Of a stretch of DNA of 64,000 bases, positions 12,301-22,094 are shown piece after piece. Below the pieces are notes generated by a model. That model saw nothing but the letters and a program-made list of their open reading frames with translations, was not told the DNA's origin and did not search any database. Both the position numbers and the translations under genes were made by a program. How positions within the stretch are numbered: position 1 is the first letter of the stretch; each line of letters begins with the position of its first letter. The stretch spans positions 20,099,484-20,163,483 of the forward strand of contig OY848918.1 of assembly GCA_963693285.1 (NCBI GenBank), in the 5' to 3' direction. This stretch comes from Xestospongia muta. Its lineage: Eukaryota > Porifera > Demospongiae > Haplosclerida > Petrosiidae.

Positions 12301-15164
12301 GTGGTGCAGATGCCACCATAAGGAATAATAAGGGCCAAACACCAGCTGACATGGTAGAACCTAATGATATCAATAAAGAGAAAATACTACAACTAATTGA
12401 CAAGTCACTACATGGTCAGTATATAGTTCTCTACTAATGTAGTTCATTGTTATTTTCTGTACATTAGAATGTACTTACAATAAATGTCAATACAATGATA
12501 ATAATGTAACCTAGTAACATGATGTATACTGCTAGTAATAACAGTGTCACTTTATACATGACTATACAATCTGTACAAACTGATAATCAAGGATTACAAG
12601 TAAACACTCAGTACTATGATCAAACACTTGTCTTGAATTCACTAGTAACATATGTAGGTATAAATTACATTGAAAGTAGTCATATAAAATATATTGTATT
12701 AATAACAGATCAAACAAATTATTAACAACTGATATTGTTGGAAACTTATTGAAAGTTATTAAGACATCATTGTTTTGACTGTTAAAGATATGTCAGTTAT
12801 AATAAACAGATTAATATCATAACATGTCTTTGAAGATAATTGACATTCCATACAACAAATTATAAACTACAGAGATGCATACAATATCATATTATGACAT
12901 CATACATTCATACCAGTTGATAAAGCAATCCTTAATCATGAGTGTGCCAGTGTTGCTGTACCAATATGAAGGCTACCATATAGTGTTATACAGTATCACA
13001 GCAATAGTTATATAAGATTTTCCTATTTTACTTTATAGATTATACTGGTTTACTTTACAAGGCACTCAAAGAAGGCCGAATTCAATGCAAATACTCAAAA
13101 TTATCACTGTCTGGAGCTCCTGGGACAGGAAAATCATCTATCATGAAACTTTTATTAAATCTCCCACCACCTACCCTTCATCATAGCACCTCTGTAGCCA
13201 CTGCTCCTGAAGTAAGAAGAGTAGAGACTGCAAGTCTCATTGCAGGAAGTGAGTCAACCGATTCTTCCTTTACCAGTCAATTTTGGGAAGAAATTAATAC
13301 TCCATATGTAAAACATATGATTGCCAAAGCTATTAAAATTGGAGTCCCATCTTCTCCTGTTGATTCCACTACACAACATGAGGATAGCAACAGTTCATCT
13401 GATGATGATGGTTCACAAGAAGAAACATCACCAGACCTCAATGAAGTCACCTCAGTTTCTCCTTCAAAGCCGACACCTCCACCTGTAGCTCAAACAGTAA
13501 ATGAGATTGCTGAGATCATGCCTACTGTAAAAGAATCTCCTGAGCTATTCAACTCTCATTGGATTTACTGTGTAGATTCAGGTGGACAAGCAGCCTTTTT
13601 GGATATTGCTCCCGCAATATTACGCTATAGTCCAGTTAATATTCTCACACAAAAGCTAAACGAGAAGCTTGAAGATAAGCCAAAGTTTTTTTTTAGCTTT
13701 AAGGGTCGACAGATTGGAGTCCCTGTAGAGCGAGAAATTACCAATTTACAACTACTCGAGTCATCTTTTCGTTCGCTAGCATCCATAGATCAGCCTGATT
13801 TGCGCAAAATTCACGTTGAGTTTTCACATCCCGAGCCTTCCCTTCTTGTACTTGGTACGTTTTTTGATAAAATAACGGAATGCGTGGGCGAGTCTTTGGA
13901 AGAAAAGAATATTCGTTTGTGGTCTACCTTAAGTCAATTCAGAGGAGTGCATGTGAATTATTGTGAAGCGAAAAAGGAGATAATATTTCCTGTCAACACA
14001 ACAGCCAGAGGTGAGTCTGAAATGAAAATTGCAGAGAGAATTCGTACAATTGTGTCCCGATCTTACATTGAGGCAGAAATTCCAGCACGATGGTTCTTGT
14101 TTAAGCTTGAATTAGAGGATCTTCAGAAAATTACCAAATCAATGGTTGTCAATAAAAGGGAATGCTTTAGAATAGGCTTGACTCTTGAGATGGATCGGAA
14201 AGACATTGAAGCTTCGTTACTGTACTATCACGATTTAACCATTTTCTTGTACTTTCCAGCTGTATTACCCAATGTGGTTTTTCTGCACCCACAACCCCTT
14301 TTTAATAAGCTCTCAGAAGTAATTAGTATTTCTTTTGCTGATGCCGTTACCCACTTAGAGGAAATGAATATAGTTCTACCCGCACATGCTCATATTCAGC
14401 TCAAGGCTGAAGGTATTTTCACACGCGAGCTTCTAAATTGTCTTTCTGATGGTTTCTCACCTGATTTTACTGCAGATGACTTTTTAAAGTTAATGGAAGA
14501 TATATTTGTTATAGCTCCATTACCTGAAAAAGGAAAGTTTTTCATACCAAGCGTTTTGCCGACAACTTCTTCTTTAGATATTATTAGAGCTCCGTTTATG
14601 AAAAGTATTGATTGTTTTGTTTTGACATGGGATGAAATGCCAATTCCTCAAGGTCTTTTTCCTGCTTTGATTGTAGGTCTACTTAAACGATCTGTCTTGC
14701 CAAAATTTAAGCTATATCGACCATCAGAATGTGAGATGCAGTATCGTAATGCAATTCGTTTAACATGTGCTGGCTATGGAGGAGCAGTTTTACTTATTGA
14801 TGCTATCTACTGGATGGAGGTCTATTATTCTGGCCCTCCTGTAAAGTGCTCCACTATCAAAGATGTCATCTTTGAAGCAATCGAAGATGTAGTCAAGAAA
14901 TTTCAATATAAGAAGATTCTTTCAAGGCCTCAGGAATGTTTCCTTTGCTCTATATGTCCACCTCCTATAGGCCATCTTTGTCATCCAGATGATAAAAAGG
15001 AGATTCTGACTTGTTGTAAAGATGGCATGACAACAAAAAGCATTGATCAATCAAGACAACTACCTTGGATCAATAAAGATGCTGCTACAGTTAAGAAGGA
15101 AAAAGGTTAGCATAATTGTATTTGATAGGTGTTGTTGAATTAATACCTTCATATTATTCTGTTA

Positions 15165-15222
<58 letters not shown>

Positions 15223-15854
15223 TATTTTTTTGTATGCATTATAAATCTATTGCTTTTATGGAAACCTAATAAGTGTTATTGCACACTGACTTTGACTACA
15301 CTTGTTTTGTTTATTTGCATTGTCAGAGAGAGGAAAGAACTATGAATTCATTACAATCAATCTCATTGTCATGTCTTTATCATTACACACTTTGAGTTTT
15401 GTCTTTTCTATTTCCTTTACAGCTTTGAAACCTGAAAAACATGCATTATTGAGATCACTTTATCCAATCAGTGGCAAATGGCATGAGATTGGTGATCTAT
15501 TGGGGGTTGATTCCAACACCATTGACAGCTTGTCTAGTTCCTCAGTTTCAAATAAAATTAAGATGGCAAAAATGTTAGAAAGCTGGTTAGATAATGAACC
15601 AACTCCTGCTTCATGGGACAATATTCTTGATATCATAGAGGGACCTCTTCAGAAGAAAGCTCTTGCTGTGAAAATTCGTCAAAAAATTAAAACAAGTAAG
15701 CATTTTAGTTGATAGTGAAATCAATCAATTGGTCACTGTTTTATATTGATCCTTTGTCATGTTCATATAATAAATAGTTATTATTATGAAGAAATGTTCA
15801 AACATTCTCCTTTCTATCTTCATAGGTGATGGGAGTACACTTCGTTCACTTTAA
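6347..15854 (+). CDS. Ankyrin-Roc-COR-Death domain protein (copy A)
   Basis: Eight exons join in frame: 6347-6364, 6550-6648, 8932-9030, 11224-11322, 12231-12414, 13039-15105, 15423-15695, 15826-15854, giving about 955 residues. All introns read GT-AG. Exons 2-5 each encode one ankyrin repeat; exon 4 is the clearest (TPLHYAAYYGHSEIAHILI). The 2.07-kb exon opens with a P-loop (GAPGTGKSS), then an acidic Ser/Pro-rich insert, a DSGGQ motif like the Roc G3 box, LVLGTFFD at the G4 position, and a COR-like region (RIGLTLEMDRKDIEASLLYYHD to FLHPQPLFNKL). A Cys/His-rich tail follows (CFLCSIC to LTCC). Exon 7 is a Death domain (GKWHEIGDLLGV to MLESWLD). There is no signal peptide, so it is likely cytosolic. 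Domain content suggests a nucleotide-switch sensor that recruits Death-domain partners; this is inference. The short first exon (MSQDRL) is the least certain part. Confidence 0.85.
6811..6933. mobile_element. Foldback element with 9-base flanking repeats (copy A, intron 2)
   Basis: Inverted arms of about 38 bases (6817 onward: ctagtctcatccccagacct; mirrored to 6923) enclose about 30 bases. The sequence gatggtcta stands at both outer edges (6811-6819 and 6925-6933), which fits an 8-9 base target duplication as in hAT-like non-autonomous elements. It lies in the second intron of the ankyrin gene. Confidence 0.7.
7645..8571. repeat. Direct repeat pair in intron 2, copy A only
   Basis: A segment of about 90 bases beginning gacctttt at 7645 (GTTTAAACCAGTAT-like, then AGCAAAACATAT, then AACATATCCACAGA) recurs near 8482-8571. 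About 1 kb covering the second copy is missing from the corresponding place in copy B, where a small element (49088-49328) sits instead. Between the repeats I see no gene. Confidence 0.6.
9755..9825. mobile_element. Right end of an element that is complete in copy B
   Basis: The stretch gaaaatttccctcctccttc followed by a CCCCGAAAAAGCCCCGCTATAT end matches the right terminal repeat of the element at 50693-51203. The left part is missing from copy A, together with about 830 bases that are present in B. Confidence 0.6.
15169..15221. repeat. TA microsatellite (copy A, intron 6)
   Basis: An almost uninterrupted run of TA dinucleotides lies between the Roc-COR exon and the Death-domain exon. Confidence 0.95.
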
Positions 15855-16975
15855 AGAACATTAACTCTTACCTGAGGTAAAGATATTAACTCACATTTGG
15901 AGTGACATACTCTCTCTAATAACTAGAATGTTGTGTGTAGTCCAATTGACAACTAGCTATATGTATTAAGTCTAAGTTCTATTTGTATTTAAAGGACATG
16001 ACCTGTAACATGATATACTTTGTATAGTCATATGATAATCAGATATCATGGATGAGCTTTTGATATAAAATTTTAGTTATTTAACTAGATGTGGCTCAGT
16101 CATAAATACAACCATATTAAATTTAAAACAATTCATTTGGATGAACATACTGCTTTCAACTGATATACCATGAAAATTTATGTGTCTTATTATATAGTAA
16201 TAATCCAATCAACGTACTGTCTATAATATATAATGATAGTTAACTTACACATATTACATCTATAACAATGTATTATAACATTTCTCCTCTTTCCTTTAGA
16301 TGATAGATAATTTTACTTTCTATAGCAACAGTAACATTATTAATGATTATTAGTCATTCTTTTTTAAAAGTGTGTTGTTTTGATAACTTTTATTTTTGCT
16401 ATTATTTAGCTACTTGACATCATTTTTTAAATTTTAAATTTAAACTATCAAAATGATGATTCAATGAAACTATGATCTTAGTATCTTACAATCAATAATA
16501 TATCTAACAAAGAGTTGTTAATATGTATTCTAAAAGTGGACACAATCATAAGATAAAACATTATCAAATACTTCACTGCTATTTTAAGGCCTGGGTCCAC
16601 CAATGCACTACCTAAAAAAATTGACAATTTTATTTTCAATTTTTAATTTCAGACAAATAATAACAAATACATCATTCTGACTACATGTAAGTGGTTTGAT
16701 ATTGAATAGTCTTCACTATTATAGTTATAAAGTCAACAGTTGAGTCTTCTGTTCGTAGATATGGACGAAACTAAGGATATCTAAAAAATGGAGAAAACGG
16801 GATAGGCAGTTGTTAAAACAGGTGTTAAAAGACATAAAATTTAGGACAACAGTGTGTCATAGTATGCTTAACGTCATGTAAAATGTTGAAGTTGACACCA
16901 ACAATAATCATTAATCACGAGTTATGCAAATAAAATTACTATTATGAGGTCGATTGTAGCCACTTAGGCCAATAT
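15855..16975. other. Gene-free stretch (copy A)
   Basis: AT-rich sequence lies between the last exon of the ankyrin gene and the family-1 piggyBac element. I see no gene, RNA or clear repeat beyond its counterpart at 57316-58440 in copy B. Confidence 0.6.
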
Positions 16976-17030
16976 CCCTTTTTAACGAATGACGCATAAC
17001 GCGTCATCAATATTGTGACCTCAGTTGACG

Positions 17031-17050
17031 AATGACGCGATCGCGTCATT
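17031..17050. repeat. Perfect 20-base palindrome near the piggyBac left end
   Basis: AATGACGCGATCGCGTCATT is exactly self-complementary. An interrupted version, ATGACGC (16989-16995) and GCGTCAT (17001-17007), lies 24 bases upstream. The sequences recur at the copy B element and in the solo end. They look like sub-terminal transposase-binding sites, which is an inference from position. Confidence 0.75.
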
Positions 17051-17393
17051 TGAATTTACTAAGCAATAGCGCAACATTGACAGGTAGTTAGAGTGTGTAT
17101 TTTCTACAGTAGTAGCTCCTGTACTTGTTATCGCTTGCCTTTGAATCTGCAGTCAGCATTTGACCCGAGTTTCAACAGTCTTTGTATTTAAAGTTAACAG
17201 TCCAAGTTATTACCTCGTATATTGGTTCTTGTTGACAACTCAGTCTGAACATCTCCACTTGCAATTTAACAGTCCACGTTAGTGACTTCAATTCATACGA
17301 ACCATGATAAAGACAAATATACATGCATATTATAATTAGTATATCACTCAAATAAATGTAAACAAATAACAAGAAATGCATTATGCAAATAGA

Positions 17394-19390
17394 ATGACTG
17401 ATAAACAATTATTTACAAGAAATAAGTCTTGGATATTATCGAAGATGAACCAATGTATCCAGGAGTGATGAAGAATTTGACACATTAGATAATGAGATGG
17501 TGGATGACTACTGGTAATAAAATTATAAGATAATTTACAAAGTATATAAAACCTACCAATCTTAGTATAACAGAAGGTACATCTGTTGATGTTGAAAAGT
17601 CTCCAGTCAAGTTACCTGCACCACTATGGTAAATATCACAAATATTACCTTTTACTGATTGTAAAATAAATAGCTACCAACAAATAGAGTCACTTGCAGG
17701 TCTATCAAGTTCACTAAATGATACACCACTATCAGCGTAAGTGAACACATGTCAAAATAACAGTTTACCTACAATCATAATAGGACTTCTCTTGAAAATC
17801 CTGTGTCTGCCACTAACAAATCTAAACAAAGGTTTCTCATGTATAAATATCTTCATAGCCAATGCCCAAGTGACCACACCCTAGAGGAGATAAAATGGTC
17901 AAACAATTACATGCTAGTCACTATAGATTCGTTTACAGAATCAGTGGGACCAACTGTTTCTGTCCCTTCATCACTACTTGAGGCATTTATGCTATTTTTT
18001 ACACAATCACTTCTACAACTGATAGTAGACGAGACAAACAGATATGCTGAAACATGTATGGGTGGAGAAAAGTATGCCAAATGGACAAAAGTGTCTACTA
18101 AAGAATTGCAGGCATACTTGGGATTTATGATCGTAATAGGGATAGTAAAATCACCATCCCTATATGATTATTGGAAAAATGACCCATATTATCACTACAC
18201 CCCCATAGCAGATCAAATTTCTCGAGATAGATTCATGGACATTTCACGATATCTCCATTTTGTAGACAATGCGACGTTAGCACTACCAGGTACACCACAA
18301 TATGATCATCTTGGTAAAGTAAGACCAATTCTGGAATTTCTTAACAACAATTTCCTTACACTGTATAATCCAAATCGTGACAACAATATAGACAATGATA
18401 AAATTTAAGGGCAGATCAGTAATGAAACAACATGTTCCCAAAAAGCCTATCAAGAGAGGACTTAAAGTTTGGGTCAGGGCTGATAGTGACAATGGGTTTG
18501 TATGTGAATACCAAGTATACTGTGGAAAGGAGAAGAGATCAGAAACAGGACTAGAGTCACGGGTTGTCCGAGACTTAACAAGAACCATTGTCAGAAAAAA
18601 AACCATCACATATACTGTGATAACTTTTTTACAGGCATTCCACTTTTTAAGGATCTGCTAGAAGACAAAATTTATGCCTGCAGAAACATGTGTTCAGATA
18701 GAAGTTCTATCCAACAGAATTCAAACCAATTCTAAAGAAAGGTTTCAAGGAGAGGGGAGAATTCAAGCTATTACAACATGAAAGTTTGCTAATGACAGTG
18801 TGGCAGGACACAAAGGTAGTAAGTGCTCTTGCTACAAACTCTCAACCCTTGGCAACAACACAAGTGGAGAGGAAGCAGCAAAATGGAGAAAAAAAAAACT
18901 AGTAAATTGTCCTCAACTAATAGCCAACTATAACCAAAAAAATGGGTGGAGTTGATTGTAATGATCAACTGAGGCAGTACTACTGCCTCAATGCAAGAGG
19001 ATATAAAACTTATAAGTACATCTTTTACTTTGTAACTGATGTTGTAATTACAAACACTTACCTCTTGCAAACATTCCTTCCCACATCTCCATACAAAACG
19101 ATCGAAGACTTTTGCCTCAACTTAGGCCACCTTCTCATTGGATCATATTGTGGTCGTAAGCGTCCTGGTCATTATCATTGTGTCTACCAGTGAAAAAATT
19201 TTGTCAGCACATTTTTCCTCAAAAGCACGATGGCAGTAGACACAGGTGTCACTACTGTTATGCATTTCTAAACAAACAAAGAGATACTCAATGGTATTGT
19301 AGTGACTGCAGCCTTTACCTCTGTCATACTGGAAATAGTGATGACTGTTTCCTACACTACCACACCCACCATGGACCTAATGAAAATTAA
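17394..19390 (+). pseudogene. piggyBac transposase, family 1 (copy A), frameshifted
   Basis: This is a PGBD-type DDE transposase (DDE_Tnp_1_7) with a C-terminal Cys/His-rich zinc-binding tail (HRCHYCY to WYCSDCSLYLCHTG). The longest intact piece, 17803-18408, holds the N-terminal part of the domain (LQAYLGFMIVIGIVKSPSLY, YWKNDPYYHY, SRDRFMDISRYLHF). The first aspartate motif reads VWVRADSDNGF near 18466, the second region is out of frame near 18610-18650, and MGGVDCNDQLRQYYCLNARG (third region) lies near 18943. Breaks seen against copy B are a lost base in exon 1 near 17430, about five lost bases near 18395, and two extra A's near 18595. A short first exon and small introns precede the domain. 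Confidence 0.85.
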
Positions 19391-19627
19391 AGAGACACTT
19401 ACATATATACAAAAGAATAAATATATATTATCAACACCTAACTGAAATGTCTAACCAAACAATAGTCATTCAAATAATAAGCATATACAGATAGACACAC
19501 ACAACACAGAAAATCCAATTATAAATTTCTACAAACAAGGTAAGTAATACTAACTTGTTTATATACTGGACATGTTTTGCATCATTTATAGTACTTACAG
19601 AAGCTATCACTATTGTACCTTAGCCCT

Positions 19628-19648
19628 AGCGCTTCAATTTCAAGCGCT
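19628..19648. repeat. Stem-loop followed by a T run
   Basis: AGCGCTT and AAGCGCT flank a 7-base loop, followed directly by TTTTTT. It sits downstream of the transposase stop and is conserved in copy B (near 61122-61142). It may be a sub-terminal structure of the element or a 3'-end signal; no function can be assigned. Confidence 0.5.
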
Positions 19649-19910
19649 TTTTTCATTACAAAGACGGTAGTAGAAAAGATACGATAGAATGACTTACTTT
19701 CAGTAGATTTCGAGGTAGAATTTACTTGTAGAATCGTTTTATAACATCTCTAGACCTACAAATCAACGACGGTTGCCTTATTTACTCGTAAATGAACCTG
19801 TTAAAAGCTCTCCAAGGCGTCTTCCTCTTCTTTCGATGAACATGTGCTTGAGGCAAATTAAATTTCGACATCCGGTGACCCCACCTACGCAATTATTTCG
19901 TTAAAAAAGG

Positions 19911-20373
19911 ACACCAAAACGAATTTCCATCTGAAAATTTCACAATATCTCACATTAGCCTATGGACAAATCTTGTCTACACTTAAAGACAATAAATGAC
20001 AGCACAAGAACAAATGAAAAATACAAGTACAATACTAACATGTTTGTGAGTGTCTAATAAGAATCTCTGAACCGAACAATATAGAAGTTTGTCATTGTTA
20101 TATCATGTGCAAAGCCTCCTAATTACAGCATTTCATCGACTGATTATTGACTAATATACATAGTAAAGTCTCCATGTGTCACGTGCATACACTACATATA
20201 CTAAATATTCTCATTTTAACACTCCATGTGCATTTATTAAAGGTTGATTGTATCCAACCAATCCTCTCTACATCTGCAAAGATAAATTGTTGCAGATGCC
20301 TTTAAAGTAGAGAATGAATTTAGTTTGTGCTTTAGCACTATTTCTATAAAGTATGACTCTGTGTACTCATTTA
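19911..20373. other. Gene-free end of copy A
   Basis: No gene is seen. An ATTGCAGATGC-like inverted segment (ctacatctgcaaagataaat then ttgttgcagatg) near 20270-20300 can form a small hairpin. Homology to copy B ends at 20373. Confidence 0.5.
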
Positions 20374-22053
20374 ATCACAAGCTCTAGGTCTCAAGCTTTT
20401 TCATGTATTAGCACCAGATACCTACAGTCAACTTAGTAATTATATATATACAATAATATTAACAAAACTAGATCTGGTACTTCATCTGTCTATGAATTAT
20501 GTTAATTTAATTTATTACAATATAGGATACATTAGTGTTAGTATTAATGTATCTGCTAATACAGATACTTGTTTAGATATATGAACATAATTATAATACC
20601 TAGCATATACAAACGGAAACACATCTTCATTATAACATGTGGATCCCAATGCAATTGACTGATTAGTAAAATTATATCTTAACTTAGAGTAAAATAACCA
20701 GAGTTTCAATTTAATACATGTTTCTATTTATAATTATATATACCTTATAAACCTTCTTGCTGACTGAGGTGTACTATATGGAGTTTACAAGAGATATCAT
20801 ATGATATAATATGATGTCATAATGATGTCATTATTCACCTGAGGTCTATAACTACCAGGTGGAGCAAATCTCATGTCATCGGGCCTTAAAGTGGGTGGAG
20901 GGATAATGACATTAGGAAGGAGTTTGGCTTCATACATAATTATAGTCAGGAGTAAAAGTGGGATCTTGAAGGTTATATCTAAGAAGACATTAATAATTAT
21001 AAAAAATACTACTTAATAAAATTAAAAATATATAATTTAGTCAAACTAACATCACATTACCACATATATGTATAAAATATTATCTTATAGAAAGATTTTG
21101 ACAATTGTACATAAATAATACTATTAATTGTTCTTACCATATAGCTTGTGACTTCTCAATATCTGTTAAATGTGGCAATGGAGACTCTACCAACCTACAG
21201 TGATAATATATAAGTCATAGTACACGACAATATGTGTATGTACTTATCCTCCTTTCTTAAGTATAGTTTTCATGCTCATATTAGGCCACACCCTCCCTGA
21301 TACACCTTGAGATGTCTTGGGGTTTATTTGTACAGGCTACAAAAATGTTCACATTGATAGAATATACAGCATATTGTTACATGTGACAGCTTAGCATATA
21401 CCATGTACAGTACAGCAACTTACCTCATTGTCTAATCCATCTGTAGAGTCTTTATTATAAGTCTCATAAAGTGTTTTTAAAAAGGCATATAGCCTGTTAT
21501 ATTTATGTACAAATAGAGAATCACAACCCAAACTATTACAAGCCTCTGTTACAATGTAATAAATCAATTAAATTAAAATACACATACTTTCGCCAGGAGT
21601 CAATGAATCATAGATTTCACTTAGGGCATCAAGTAATCGATGCTCGTCAACAAATGGGAGTAAAGCCACACCCTATATATAAATAGGTGAAATGAAATGT
21701 GTATAAATGCAAATATATCTACAGTATATAAAATATAAATGTATTTTTTTCTATGTACATGTACATTTACCAGTATGGATGTACAATGTATTTACCTGTC
21801 AAGCAAATTTCTTTCCATTTAAGTCAATTTTAAAAATTTGACGGATAAAAGTCAACAATGGCAGAGTCCTATATTATGATATATGTATATTATTAGCTGA
21901 TAGTATTGTATTAACTTACTTCATCTAACATGAGGTTTTGCCATAAGAGAGGAAGGAATTTGCAACTTGCAGAGGGAAACACACCCATAAGTTGTTCTAA
22001 TGGCCGGAACTAAGAATTTAAAACATAAAATTTAATTTATTCGTGCCACACAA

Positions 22054-22055
<2 letters not shown>

Positions 22056-22091
<36 letters not shown>
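22056..22091. repeat. CT microsatellite in XRN2 intron 19
   Basis: A pure TC run lies between the exons 22102-22209 and 21920-22009. On the gene strand it reads as a GA run just after the splice donor. Confidence 0.9.

Positions 22092-22094
<3 letters not shown>

Larger units (their letters stand above)
16976..19910 (+). mobile_element. piggyBac element, family 1 (copy A)
   Basis: The left end starts CCCTTTTTAACGAATGACGC, the same end seen next to TTAA in the solo insert at 48604-48763. Within the first 80 bases are two TGACGC/GCGTCA palindromes. The right end is less sure: near 19897-19910 a ttcgttaaaaaagg stretch mirrors the left end over about 14 bases. Target TTAA duplications are not visible at either end (ATAT precedes the left end), so the element is old or its ends have been altered. 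It contains the broken transposase gene at 17394-19390. Confidence 0.65.
1..20373 (+). repeat. Segmental duplication, copy A
   Basis: This block is colinear with 41009-61866 in the same orientation. Base 1 of the window matches 41009, and the match ends where both copies read cattta (A 20373, B 61866). The two copies share every major feature: hairpin, decayed piggyBac, repeat-rich stretch, ankyrin-Roc-COR-Death gene and second piggyBac. Differences are scattered substitutions plus indels: A lacks about 230 bases of the first piggyBac, and keeps about 1 kb near 7730-8790 that is gone from B. Because the match begins at base 1, the true left edge may lie outside the window. Uncollapsed haplotypes in an assembly are an alternative to a real duplication. 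Confidence 0.95.

Noticed and set aside
12519..12725. Plus-strand open frame of 68 codons in an ankyrin-gene intron
   Set aside because: The frame is not kept in copy B, which has changes in its start region, and the composition is that of the intron.
18283..19070. Minus-strand open frames across the piggyBac transposase
   Set aside because: They are shadows of the transposase reading frames on the plus strand, where family motifs are visible.
19885..19910. ttcgttaaaaaagg as a certain right end of the piggyBac element
   Set aside because: Only about 14 bases mirror the left end and no TTAA follows; it is kept only as a tentative boundary.
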